Shown here: positions 19,501 to 29,583 of the stretch, in pieces
Layout of the letters: each line of letters starts with the position of its first letter
Numbering within the stretch: the stretch's first letter is position 1
Source: Tubulanus polymorphus
Lineage: Eukaryota; Nemertea; Palaeonemertea; Tubulaniformes; Tubulanidae
Assembly (NCBI RefSeq): GCF_964204645.1
Contig: NC_134034.1
Span: 8,615,414 to 8,675,413 of the forward strand
Reading direction: 5' to 3'
Length of the DNA: 60,000 bases
Position numbers and translations under genes: made by a program
The notes under the pieces: generated by a model
What the model was told of the DNA's origin: nothing
The model's input: the letters and a program-made list of their open reading frames with translations, nothing else
Database searches by the model: none

Positions 19501-22500
19501 AGAAAGTTTGAAAATGATGAGTCTCTGTACAGTACATACAAAGGTGTTATTGACCTTATGCTAGAATCGGGTCATGCAGAGGAGGTTCCATTGTACACGA
19601 CCAGAGAACGACCTGTTTGGTACCTACCGCATCATGCAGTTAGGCATCCGGCCAAACCAGATAAACCGAGGGTTGTGTTTGATTGCTCTGCAAAGTATCT
19701 TGGTGTATCATTAAATGAGAAACTTTTGCAAGGACCAGACTTCACAAACTCCTTGTTAGGTGTACTGTTACGTTTCAGAGAATATTCTATTGCCATTAAA
19801 TCGGACATTCAGAAAATGTTTTACCAGGTTAAGGTTCCGGCTGCGGACCGGGATGTCCTACGATTTCTCTGGTGGAAAGACGGTGACATGGGTAAAATTC
19901 CAACCGAATACCGTATGACTGTGCATCCATTCGGCGCAGTATCATCGCCCAGCTGTGCTAATTACGCGTTACGTCGTTTGGTCGTCGATTACCCTAACTT
20001 CCCGTTAGAAGTCAAGGACTGTATCGTTAGAAACTTCTATGTTGATGACTTCCTCAAATCGGTCGAAACGATTCCTGAAGCTCTGAAGCTAGTAAGTAGT
20101 ATCAGTGATTTATGCGCTCTCGGCGGTTTTAATCTAACTGGATGGTTGAGCAACAATCGCAAAGTTCTCGAAAGCGTCGAAAGGTCGAAGTTAGCTAAAG
20201 GTATGATAGATGATGTTCTACCAACTGAGGGCGCTCTTGGTATTAAATGGTGCGCGGAAACTGATGCGTTCGAATTTATTATGCCTGACAAAGAGGTTAA
20301 ACCAACACGGCGTGGTGTTTTATCGTTCATATGTTCAATCTATGATCCTATCGGCTTTCTTAGCCCATACATATTACCTGGCAAGGTATTGTTACAAAAC
20401 TTGACACTGCGAAAAGCTGAATGGGATGAAACTATCAAATCAGAAGAGTCCAAATTATTTGAATCATGGTGCGAAGATATGTCTAGAATGTCGTCGTTTA
20501 AAATCCCAAGATGCTGCGTGCCTGAAGGTTTCTCAGATATAGTCGACAATCAGTTACACATATTTGCCGACGCTAGCATCCACGGCTACGGAATGTGTGC
20601 GTACATACGCTTTGTGGACTCTAGTGGTAAAATTGGTTGCTCACTCGTACTTGGTAAAGCTCGAGTAGCTCCGCTGAAATCTGTTTCGATCCCGCGTTTA
20701 GAGCTGACTGCCGCAGCCACAGCAGTGAAACTCAGTAATGTGCTTCAGAATGAGCTAAGCAGAAAAATCGATAGCGTACATTACTGGTCGGACAGTAAGG
20801 TAGTTCTTTGTTATATTCGAAACACCACATCCAGATATAGCACGTTTGTAGCAAATCGTATCGCTGTCATACGCGATGGGTCTGAAGTGAAGGATTGGCG
20901 TCATGTGCCCACCGACCAGAATCCTGCCGATTACCCATCACGTGGATTAAGTTTCGATGACGTTGAGAAAAGTCGTTTATGGTGTGAGGGTCCAGACTTC
21001 TTGCGGAAAACCGAGGAACACTGGCCAGTTGAAAGTGTTGGAGACGATGACGTCTCAAGTGAAGATTTAGAGATTAAAGCTAGCAGTAATGTTATTATGA
21101 CCTCATCTGAAAGGGACGCTACCCTAGACCCTGTCGTAAAACACTACTCCGACTGGTACCGTCTTCGAAGAGGTGTCGCATGGTTTGTCTCTGTAAAGGA
21201 ATATTTACGCGCTCGTGTCCGTCTTCGTAAAGAACTCCAAGGCAAATCCGATAGAGAAGTAAATTCCGCTCTAGCTGAGATCAAATTGCGTAGACCTGCT
21301 GTCGGCATGATAGAGCAAGCTACAAATGCTATCATTAGTTGTGAACAGCAACGGTATTATAATGAGGAATTCCGCACATTACAAAAGGGAAAAGCGATCA
21401 AGCGGCGAAGTCCCTTATATAAGTTTGATGTATTCATCGATAGTGACCACCTGCTACGGGTTGGGGGTCGTATTGGCCGTGCTAGAATCCCATTTGAAGC
21501 TAAACACCCGATAATATTGCCTAAAATGTCGCACGTGTCTAGGCTGATAATTCGTGAGACCCATTCAAATGTTGGACATCTGGGAAAGGACACTGTCCTC
21601 GCTCGTCTACGGGATCAGTTTTGGGTCCAAGGTGGTCCCGGCCGGGTGAAATCCATTGTTGGTGATTGTGGTACTTGTCGTCGATATCAGCGTGCCTTTT
21701 GTCGTCAAAAGATGGCCGACCTTCCACAAGAGAGGTTGGGTATAGGCGACCCGCCGTTCTCTAACACTGGCGTGGACTATTTTGGCCCGTTCACCATAAA
21801 GCACCGTCGCTCCGAGGTCAAGCGTTATGGCGTGATCTTCAGCTGCATGACGTCTAGGGCCGTACATTTGGAGATAGCCCACTCTCTGGAAACTGACTCG
21901 TGTATTAACGCGTATCGAAGGTTCGTATCTAGACGAGGGCCGGTCCGCGTGATGCGCTCTGATAACGGAACAAACCTGGTTGGGGCTCGAGCTGAGTTAG
22001 AGGCTGCATTAAAGGATCTCGATGGTGAGAAAATAGAATCCGAGTTAGCAAAGATCGGTGTTAGATGGGAGCTGAACCCGCCGACTGCCTCCCATTTTGG
22101 CGGGATTTGGGAGCGACTGATCCGTTCTGTAAGAAAGGTTCTACACGGTCTAATAAAGGAGCATTCATATAGGTTAGATGATGAGACGTTGTCCACGTTA
22201 ATGTGTGAAGTGGAGTGCATCCTCAACAATAGACCTTTAACCAAACCGACTGGCGATGTGAACGACCCACCACCTCTCACTCCAAATCATCTACTGTTAG
22301 GTAGAGGCATTAGTTGCGACGCTCCAGGCTTATTTGTTAAGAAAGATCTGTATGTTAAAAGGCGCTGGAGGTGCGTTCAGTACTTGGTAGACCAGTTTTG
22401 GTCTCGATGGTTGGTTGAATATCTACCATTGTTGCAACTCCGCCAGAAATGGCAAACCGATTCTGGCGATCCAAATCTCCAGATCGGAGACGTTGTCTTG

Positions 22501-23195
22501 CTCGCGGATGGCGGTGCCCGAAATAGTTGGGCAATGGGTAAAGTTATCGAGACCTTTCCTGATTCTCAGGGTGCGGTCAGGTCAGTGAAAGTTAAAACAG
22601 CTAATAATGCGCTTGTGAGGCCTATTCACAAGTTAGTACTATTACTAGAGGTAGATTCACCTCGTGATTAACTATTTTATATTGCTTGTTATTTTGAAGT
22701 TTGTATTTTATACTTTGAGCACACTTGAATATTTAGTTCTGAGTTAGTAATAGTTCTATATTATGGTTTGATTAGTTTAGGCTTAGTAACCGTTGTCTTA
22801 GGAGCATAATTCTTGGTACTCGGTTATGCCCATTGTGTTGTTTCGATTTGCAATAGTATGTGCAATCGTTAAATCAATTTTCATATTTTATAAATCAATA
22901 TGCAGTGTTAGCTTTTAAGACTTATCTTAGTATTGGCATAGTATGTTAACTATATTCTAAAAGTTTCAACTTAATGACAATCAAGCGATCTGGTCTAAAT
23001 GGCTGTATGGTATTACTATAACCTGGTTTAAGGTCTTGGGTGAATGTAAGGCTAAAATTATGTATGTAATAAGTGTAATAAGAGTCAAAAAGGTTTATGT
23101 ATGCAATAAGAGTATTACGAGTCGAGCAGGTTAATAGGTCGTTTGGAAATTAGTTAACGCTCTTAAGTAAGAAATTGTTAATTATGTTCTTAACA
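16558..23195 (+). mobile_element. BEL/Pao retrotransposon inserted in L2/CR1 element
   Basis: The insert starts TGTAAG and ends TTAACA. It is flanked by CTTTG at 16553-16557 and again at 23196-23200, a convincing 5-bp target duplication because the interrupted L2/CR1 frame closes across it. TGGTGGCAGCACC near 16860 may be the primer binding site. The gag-pol frame is intact, so the element looks young. Oddly, I cannot find matching long terminal repeats: the roughly 590 bases before the ORF and 520 bases after it share no clear sequence. The 3' part from 22672 to 23195 is AT-rich and non-coding. Confidence 0.8.
17146..22671 (+). CDS. BEL/Pao gag-pol polyprotein
   Basis: Single intact 1841-codon frame. 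An N-terminal Gly/Gln/Ser repeat stretch (about 1-50) and a helical Gag region (about 80-400) lead to three Cys/His knuckles (about 430-505; CAHCNRNGHDLVNC, then CNGCLKPGH). The aspartic protease has DPGS at residue 553. The reverse transcriptase has SDIQKMFYQV and YVDD at 965-968. RNase H has FADAS with Asp 1142, an Arg-Leu-Glu-Leu block and YWSDSK. The integrase has an HHCC zinc region (about 1470-1510) and DDE residues Asp 1544, Asp 1606 and Glu 1656. All catalytic residues are present, so the protein may be active. Proteins made: Gag particle, protease, RT/RNase H and integrase. No env frame follows. Overlapping frames on both strands are shadows. Confidence 0.95.
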   Translation: MSCTDGPGTSGGQPGVSRAQRDVSNGQPGLSNGQRGLSSGQRPGLSGDRAGVTSGQSDVGNRNGDSETDEEIQFPHLPSRALPPRISDDEARLAYMGLCLSQHKRKHEIEALRLELKLEEERMEIESQIAELKLKLGVKPSYNSMNPNVEPFVPGAASTPEAVVNAGGHDAVGGNQSAGDNVNHGQSVSNQNDVTSIVNELRKPKIELKTFGGDPLSYPKFKRQFETCILQFSESFEERLSYLEQYTTGAANKIVSGFSHLPAEVGYRAAMNELNDRYGDQETVANAYVKRALEWPSIKADNPAGLDEYAIFLTEVLHAVSSIDGLKILEFSDNVKRLVQKLPYHMHDRWRNIVASKRDLGISVQFKDLVMFVSREAKKVNDPVYGRTALTSTSSTENRETRDKKMNNGPKPKRQSHSFAAVSQQVDGFSKPCAHCNRNGHDLVNCMEFLDLADDAKSKRLRSLNLCNGCLKPGHPKRFCRNVLKCNICAKSHPTVLHFKKAVNTEKLTSTSPVVNVTQMNNARDTQCTLAILPVRLGTVNGSGYVDTYAYFDPGSTVSFVTSDLCELLSAKGRQSTMRIQTIGSEYQLETFAIKDLTVSNYQTGETVKLPSVYSKDEISIPERCFPSPEDIDKWPHLRGIDVAQLYTKKVGILIGNNVPEAYSPSEVRTAETANSPHACRTKLGWLIWNLYRSDVMPVETCNTIIGENESLHRLLENSIKLDFPENVARECREYSQEDQRFMKIVTESTSVQDSHYSVALPFVEDDFDLPDNRSSAERRLEHLKRKFENDESLYSTYKGVIDLMLESGHAEEVPLYTTRERPVWYLPHHAVRHPAKPDKPRVVFDCSAKYLGVSLNEKLLQGPDFTNSLLGVLLRFREYSIAIKSDIQKMFYQVKVPAADRDVLRFLWWKDGDMGKIPTEYRMTVHPFGAVSSPSCANYALRRLVVDYPNFPLEVKDCIVRNFYVDDFLKSVETIPEALKLVSSISDLCALGGFNLTGWLSNNRKVLESVERSKLAKGMIDDVLPTEGALGIKWCAETDAFEFIMPDKEVKPTRRGVLSFICSIYDPIGFLSPYILPGKVLLQNLTLRKAEWDETIKSEESKLFESWCEDMSRMSSFKIPRCCVPEGFSDIVDNQLHIFADASIHGYGMCAYIRFVDSSGKIGCSLVLGKARVAPLKSVSIPRLELTAAATAVKLSNVLQNELSRKIDSVHYWSDSKVVLCYIRNTTSRYSTFVANRIAVIRDGSEVKDWRHVPTDQNPADYPSRGLSFDDVEKSRLWCEGPDFLRKTEEHWPVESVGDDDVSSEDLEIKASSNVIMTSSERDATLDPVVKHYSDWYRLRRGVAWFVSVKEYLRARVRLRKELQGKSDREVNSALAEIKLRRPAVGMIEQATNAIISCEQQRYYNEEFRTLQKGKAIKRRSPLYKFDVFIDSDHLLRVGGRIGRARIPFEAKHPIILPKMSHVSRLIIRETHSNVGHLGKDTVLARLRDQFWVQGGPGRVKSIVGDCGTCRRYQRAFCRQKMADLPQERLGIGDPPFSNTGVDYFGPFTIKHRRSEVKRYGVIFSCMTSRAVHLEIAHSLETDSCINAYRRFVSRRGPVRVMRSDNGTNLVGARAELEAALKDLDGEKIESELAKIGVRWELNPPTASHFGGIWERLIRSVRKVLHGLIKEHSYRLDDETLSTLMCEVECILNNRPLTKPTGDVNDPPPLTPNHLLLGRGISCDAPGLFVKKDLYVKRRWRCVQYLVDQFWSRWLVEYLPLLQLRQKWQTDSGDPNLQIGDVVLLADGGARNSWAMGKVIETFPDSQGAVRSVKVKTANNALVRPIHKLVLLLEVDSPRD

Positions 23196-23200
23196 CTTTG

Positions 23201-23340
23201 GAATAGACTACCCATTTCCATTCGTTCCACCGTTGACGAAGGATCTTTTCGCAACGCTCTAAAGACATATCTGTTTTTGCAGTATTACCAGGAGATAGCG
23301 CTTTGAGCGTGGGATACTGCGGAAAAACGCTTTAAAAGAA

Positions 23341-23405
<65 letters not shown>
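23201..23405 (+). pseudogene. 3' tail of the split L2/CR1-like element
   Basis: Reading resumes with RLPISIRSTVDEGSFRNAL, the usual C terminus of CR1/L2-type RT proteins, and then the element ends in a run of ATT triplets from 23340 to 23405. Together with 15824-16557 this shows one retrotransposon copy split by BEL. Confidence 0.8.
23340..23405. repeat. (ATT)n microsatellite
   Basis: About 21 perfect ATT units at the 3' end of the L2/CR1-like copy. Such elements often end in short tandem repeats, so it is probably the retrotransposon tail. Confidence 0.95.
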
Positions 23406-23408
<3 letters not shown>

Positions 23409-24121
23409 ATCAGTTTGGAATACCAAAAACAGAGATTCAAGACAGATTGAGGCATGAAAAGTGATACAAAAACAAAGGTGACGAGTAGTGACATAGAGAG
23501 ACAAACAACGATTAACACATTCTGACACAGACAAACGGTCTCAGAGGACAATGAATGAGTAATTAGATGGAAACATAAAACAATAAAGAAATACGAAATA
23601 TAGATGAAGTATATATAACAATCATCAGTGACATTTAGTGTTGTTAAACTACTGCGATGCATTCAAACTGCTTAAAAGAGCATTTCCGTGTGCAACCGTC
23701 GTTTATAATTTTTTCAGAAACTACAGGAACAGGTATGTTGTGCCAACAATTTTAAAACTATCAAGTTTCCACATCTGAAGTGCGAATCAAATAGATCTTT
23801 ATTTTGTTTATTCAAGGCAAGACTTTGGCAATGACAGCTGCGCTGTGAACGTGTAGCTTCCGGCATGTTTATAACCATACGAGATCATTGGCCAGATGGG
23901 CTTAACTATGTTGCCGATCGGTTACGACGACTTACCATCTTCCAAAAAGCAAGAAAATATGTCAGTGCAGACTTTCAATGGTTTTGCCACAGGAACGAAA
24001 GGCGAGGGCAAAACTAATGTAATAGCAGGCATCCTCCTCGCAACAAACATAGAGTCTGCAAGAACGAGCCGGAAATATTTCAAGATTCTATAGCTTCAAA
24101 TTTCCTTGTCAAACTTGATTA
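23406..24121. other. no recognisable gene
   Basis: A 65-codon frame at 23896-24093 contains GTKGEGKTNVIAG, but no family, splice context or conservation can be argued. The rest is non-coding. Confidence 0.3.
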
Positions 24122-24910
24122 ATGCAGAGGATAATTTGCATCAATTATGACAGAACAGTATTCAAACCTTTCATAGACCAGGCAGATAGTGATGGGACAA
24201 CGACATCCCGTTTAAACAGAATAATATATTCAACCAAGCAACCAATCGATATGATGACGGCTTTACATGGATATGTCGTAGCTGGGTTGGAAGATATTTC
24301 TACCCTAGAAGAATTGGAGCAAGAGAAATTGAAATTGGTTGCGTGTCTGCTTGAATAACGCATGCCTACTTTTTATTACAAAGAAAAGTAAACGAAATGT
24401 AATGTGAATCTCACATGTTGATTTCAAGTCTTGAAACTTAAAGTTGTGTAAAAAGCTGCCAGGCGTGACTTTCGAAGAAGTGATCAAACTTTTATCGACA
24501 ACGTGGATGGATAAGCTCAGTAAGATCTATACAAAGAACGCAAACTTTGTTTTAGACCATTTTCTTCTGCGTGTTTTGGCTGAGGGTGGAAAGGTATTTA
24601 TTTCACACCTTAGTCACGTACATGAGTATTATTGCAGGAGGTGTATTAAAAATATTTCTTATTCTTTCTAATTTCTTTATCTAAGTAGAGCAACGGATGA
24701 AGATTGTGTCGCTTAATCACGTGCCATCAGTGGCAATAGACCTTAATTCCTCGACAACGATCGATGATGTCGTCGAGATGAAGAAAAAAGCTCAAAGAGA
24801 GGGTGGCTATCAAAATAAAGTTATGTTGATGCCAGTTATGTATACCTGGAACTTTTTCATCAGTTCTCATCCCGAAAAATTTCATGCTTTAATACTTTTT
24901 TAAATGAATT
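24122..24910 (+). other. possible exons of unknown gene upstream of the PHD remnant
   Basis: Three plus-strand frames look protein-like: 24122-24358 (acidic, helical C terminus), about 24444-24593 (VTFEEVIKLLSTTWMDKLSK, followed by a GGAAAG|GTATTT donor), and 24697-24840. I could not join them with consistent splice phases. They may be exons of the same gene as 25124-25885 or unrelated relics. Confidence 0.25.
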
Positions 24911-25123
24911 AATGAATTTAAATGAATTTAAACTCTTCAAATTCAGCTACGTAGAGTTTGGAGAATGGATAATGTTTTAATGAATGATTTGTTTGAATAT
25001 AGTCAGTTTCACATACAAAGAGCCTTTGCTCTGGAAACTATGTTATTTAAATTCGCTCCATTTGTTTAGTAATGGGCTCAGCCTACGGTTGGCCTAAAAA
25101 TCAAATGCTTTTTTCCTTTTCAG

Positions 25124-25885
25124 AATCAGTGAATGAATCTGTCAGTACCGATGAAGAAGAAGAATTGAGTGATAATGCTGACGATTCGGATAGAGCTAAA
25201 GTTGAAAGTAAAGGATCTGAAGACAATGGTAAGAATCTGATTCGTAAGCAATCTATATTACAAATTTATAGTGAATAATTTTGTAAGTACGAGTCAAGTC
25301 TAATGCTTTTTTCTTTTCAGAATCAGTGAATGAATCTGTCGGTACCGATGAAAACGAAGAGTCGAGTGAAAATGCAGATCATTCGGATAGACAATGGTAA
25401 AAATCTGAATCGTAAGCAATCTAGATTTCACATTTAAAATGAATACTTTGTAAGTATGAGCCAGGTATAAAGTAGGCCCTATACTGATTTTCCTTTTCAG
25501 GATCTATTAACAGTACTGATGAAAATGAAGAATCGAGTGAAAATGCTGATGATTTGGATAGAGCTGAAGCTGAAAGTGAAGTCATTGGTAAGGAGTCACC
25601 TACCATTAGCAAGCACATGATATTAGAAAAAATTAACATTCTACGGTGATATTTTTTTTTCTTTTACAGATCTAGATCATGCTTTTCAAAACTTAAAGGT
25701 GGTTGAGACGCAACGAAGTGATATTTGCCCTTCGCCTATATGTAAAAATGTTAGTGGCCAAATGGTTTAATGCGACGCTTGTACCCAATGGTATCATATG
25801 AAATGCCTGAAAATGTCATTGAAATCACACAGAGAAGTGACAAATAGAAGATTTGAATGTTTCAAGTGTAAATTGTATGAATTAT
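25124..25885 (+). pseudogene. PHD-finger gene remnant with duplicated acidic exons
   Basis: Three small exons (25124-25228, 25321-25396, 25501-25587) encode variants of one acidic Ser/Glu/Asp-rich peptide (TDEEEELSDNADDSD, TDENEESSENADHSD, TDENEESSENADDLD). Each is bounded by a CTTTTCAG acceptor and a GGTAA donor, and the introns are also similar, so an exon-intron unit of about 190 bases was duplicated in tandem. Exon 1 and exon 3 are multiples of three. Exon 2 lost 29 bases. Exon 4 starts at 25670 and encodes a PHD finger (CPSPICK, CDAC, WYHMKC, CFKC) with an in-frame TAA at 25768-25770 between its zinc-binding pairs. So the gene is broken, or this stop marks an alternative end. Its job is unknown; PHD fingers usually read histone tails. 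Confidence 0.6.
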
Positions 25886-25947
25886 ATTGCTACAAAAATA
25901 TACATGTATACTTAATAATGTACTCATGTGTTGTTATGTAAATATTA

Positions 25948-26472
25948 CTAGGTTTTATCTGGTTATTACAGCTATTACAGCTTATTACACCTCAATTACA
26001 TTGAATTACAGATTTATGCAAAATGCCTTAAAATGTTTTATCTGGATATTACAGATTTATGCCAAATGGTACTAGGTTTTATCTGGTTATTACAGCTTAT
26101 TACACCTCGATTACAGCGAAGTACATTGAATTACAGATTTATGCCGAATGTTAGGAGGTTTTATCAGGTTATTACAGTTATTACAGCTTATTACACCTCG
26201 ATTACAGCGAATTACATTGAATCACAGATTTATGCAAAATATAACTAGGTTTTATCTGGTTATTACAGTGCTATTACAGATTATTACACTTCAATTATAG
26301 TGAATAACATTGAATTACCGATTTATGCCTTATATTATCAGGTTTTATCTGGTTATTACAGCTATTACAACTTATTACACTTATTACATTGAATAACAGA
26401 TTTATGCCTTAGCTTATTCCACCTCGATTACAGCGAATTACATTGAATTACAGATTTACGCCTTACATTACT
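25948..26472. repeat. minisatellite, about 85-95 bp units
   Basis: About six imperfect units each contain GGTTTTATCTGGTTATTACAG, TTACACCTCGATTACAGCGAA, TTACATTGAATTACAG and ATTTATGC. Units begin near 25948, 26070, 26155, 26246 and 26339, with partial units near 26035 and 26408. There is no coding content; frames inside it are artefacts. Confidence 0.9.
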
Positions 26473-27016
26473 TGAAGATCTTTATGTATTTTTGATATTA
26501 TGTATATAGGCCTGTCTTATGAAATGAGTTTAGGTCTATGCATTGCGTATGTCTGAGGCTAAACGAAGCCAGGGATTTTATACAAATTACATGTAATGTG
26601 GAAAAAAAAGTTAAAAAATTAATTTTGGGACCCAATTTTGAAACTAAGATTAAATTAAATTATAACGATAAATTTTCGTGATTGCGCGCGTGTTGTGTTA
26701 GTCGCCCTTCCATGGCGCCTTCTCGTGCTCTGCTACAAACCTTCGGATTTACTAGATGAACGCAGTAGTGATTTTGAATCTATATCACCGAGATCGGAAA
26801 AAAAGGCTGACTTAGCGGATTATTTCGAGACCGGTCTGTATCCGGAGATCCGGAGATTACAATCGGTGACCCCTTTCTTCTTGTATTGCACATTTGTTCT
26901 TGTTATTACTTTGATTGAATTAAAATTGTCCCATTATTATTAACTCTTTGTCACCTGTTTCATTGTTTGAAATATAACATTTTGTTTCCTTGCACTTATA
27001 TATAAGTAGATTCGAC
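26473..27016. other. putative 5' UTR of ORF1 copy A
   Basis: No gene. A frame at 26695-26943 is not protein-like by family. The last part, with TTTGTCACCTGTTTC near 26947, resembles sequence before the other ORF1 copies, such as TGTCACCTATCTAA near 40246 and TGTCACCTGTTATG near 45306, so it is probably retrotransposon leader. Confidence 0.4.
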
Positions 27017-27961
27017 ATGAATACCCTATTAGACAGGTCAAGCTACCTTGATTCTGGAGCATAAGATTATTAAACTTGTCCAACAATATGACATAGAAAT
27101 ATCAGAAATATGTCAAGTGTCGAGAACAACTGACAACACTTATGAGGTCAGCTTCATTGATGCTTGAACCATTGTCGGATTTCTTACGGACATCAAATAC
27201 CAAATAACCTCAATCAAAGGCAACCGCATAAATGTCGAGCTCCAAATAACACATCGGACACGAAGCCCTATGTGTGGCTGGCTACACATGTACGGTGCTC
27301 CCTTTGAGCAAGACAAGATATTGACAAGAAATTGTCAGAAAAGTACGGTTTCAAACCCCTTTTGCACAAGAGAGGTTCGCTTAAAGATTATCCGCAGATC
27401 TTTTCAGGAGTCCGCCATTTTAAAGGCTATTTAGACAAGCTCATATACCGTAACAAGTGCGTGAAAAATCCAGGATTACCGTCAAATATAATGGCCTGAT
27501 AGTACAACCCCCCTTATGCTGTGTGCCGCGAAAGAGGGCATATAGCCAAAGACTGCACAAGTCAAGCAGCTGCAGCACCCACTCAAGTGCGAGAGGACGT
27601 ATCATCATACGCCCGGGCGTGCTTGCACCACTCCAAGAACCGGCCAAAATATCGCTCCAGGGACCAAGTATCGAAGAAAACGACGAATTAAAGGAGCTAG
27701 ACATCACCCCTCCTAATATCCTGCCTGTTGAGTCTACCTGGACGTAGATGACAATCTCCAAATGTATGGTCGATCTGCCAATATATCCTCATGTGATACA
27801 AGCGCGATATAAATGTATTAATGATGATGAAGCTGAACCTCGTGTGTTGAGCTATGCTCTCACATCAACTCCTTAAAGGCCCAGGAGAAAACCAGAAGAA
27901 AAAGAAACAAATGACGAATAAAAAAGACGTCCACAAAGAGATCCACTTCATTGACGTTTAA
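27017..27961 (+). pseudogene. L1/Tx1-like ORF1, copy A
   Basis: ORF1 proteins bind element RNA. This copy starts near ATGAATACCCTATTAGACAGG and ends with codons for Ile-Asp-Val then TAA at 27959-27961, both shared with copies B, C and D. Visible blocks are KLSEKYGFKP (about 27334), GVRHFKGYLDK (about 27409-27440) and a CCHC knuckle CRERGHIAKDC (about 27527-27557). Many stops and frame changes break it. An ORF2 endonuclease remnant follows. Confidence 0.65.
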
Positions 27962-28149
27962 ATCATGAATCCGGGACACAAAAGTATTGTAATACCGAGG
28001 GTCTCGCAACAAAGATTTTAGATATAGTAAGACAAAGCAAAGAATTCAAAGACCCAATAGACCAATTATTAACCCCCTGAGAGATCGATCAAATACACTG
28101 AAGCAAAACCAACAATCTAATCTTCAATACCCCGTTACTAAACAGCAAG

Positions 28150-29583
28150 CTGGAACCATGTTTCTTATCCCGACACAATAGCAAATGAATATCATACAAC
28201 GTATCAAATTCTAATACCAGGCAGATTATATCATATTAATTAAACTCGTAAAATTAGTAACAGAAAATTAAGATTAATTGAAATATACAATCCTACTATA
28301 AACCTTCAGAAAGCAGCATTTTGTCATACTCTTGAACAAAAAATTTAAATTGATAAAATCCCCTCTATTTTTGATGGAGACTTCAACATTATACTAAATC
28401 CCATAGACAGCTATAGACACTAGCTATACGCACGTATACGAGAATTCTTTTCTCAATTTCTGGATAACAATAGGCGAATAGATATATTCAGATACCAAAA
28501 CCCAAATTAAGCTGTATACACGCGTCTACCTAGAAGAAAATCAGGCCTTGCCTCTAGCCATCTAGACAGAATTTATACAAATGATCGACGCATACTCGAG
28601 ACGACTATAAGACATACCCCAATAGCCTTTAGTGACCATCGGGCAGTAAAAATTGAACTACCTTTCCTCGCCCCAAATACTTTTTCTAATAAGCAATTTA
28701 AGATAACAATTCTACACTATGGACATGTAATTCCAGCATGTTAAATAATAATAATAATAAATTGAAACAATCAATTAAAGGAACCATACTAAAAACACAT
28801 GACTGCACGCGACGTCTGGGATAACATGAAAGAACAATTTAAAAAACTATCAACAAAATTACCATAGAACAGGCTCAAATATATGAATTAACAGAAAAAC
28901 GTCTCGAAGAACAACTAACCATGAAATCCCAACAACATAACGACACTCCAAATGAAGCTTCAGCTTCCGAAATAAACGATAATAAAGAAGAACTCAATAC
29001 CGTAAATGCCTATGAACATAAAGGAAACGAGATCAAAACTAAATCGGACCATAATTTTGAAGATGAGAGCAGCCCCATCTATATTAGAATACGTTCGGAC
29101 TCAAGAATTCAAAACAGTAACTTTGAAAAATAAAGACAACGCTCCGACCAAAAACAATGAAGAAATTAGAAAGATGGCACATAGATACTATCAAGACCTA
29201 TATACCAAAGAAGATTTGAACGATGCCAAACAAGAGGAAATTATTAATTACATAGATATATCACTAACATAAGAAACTGCTGACAGCTTAGAAGATTTAT
29301 AACCACTGGTGAAATTTTTAAAGCGCTAATCGATATGAAAAAAAATAAAACACCCGGACGGACTACCTAAAGAATTTTATTTAACATTTTGTGAATACAT
29401 CGGAGAAGAACTAACTGAACTATATAATAATATCTTCTTTGCTCAATCCCTCACAGAGTCGCAACAACTAGCCTATATCAAAATTATTCCTAAAACTGGT
29501 GATCTGGAACTTTTGGTAAATTGGCGTCCAATTTATCAAATGTGGATCATAAAATATTAACACAAATTCTAGCTGCAAGAATG
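28150..29583 (+). pseudogene. L1/Tx1-like ORF2 fragment, copy A
   Basis: Endonuclease traces include FDGDFNI (about 28369) and SSHLDRIYTNDRRILETTIR with FSDHRAV (about 28554-28650). Next comes a Glu/Lys-rich linker (28921-29133) and the start of the reverse transcriptase, with PDGLPKEFYLTF (about 29356), IPKTGD and NWRP (about 29487-29528) and ILAARM. The match stops exactly at about 29583, where a fragment of the viral block begins. Stops and frameshifts are frequent; the catalytic RT box is missing. Confidence 0.7.

Noticed and set aside
17306-22280. Many short frames on both strands inside the BEL gag-pol region
   Set aside because: All overlap an intact 1841-codon frame with all domains; they are shadows.
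23285-23662. 125-codon minus-strand frame with poly-Asn
   Set aside because: The Asn run is only the (ATT)n microsatellite; the rest has no family features.
25887-26248. Open frames across the minisatellite
   Set aside because: They follow from stop-poor tandem repeats and change with repeat unit.
26695-26943. 82-codon frame upstream of ORF1 copy A
   Set aside because: Hydrophobic ends and no recognisable domain; lies in a likely 5' UTR and is not shared with the other copies.
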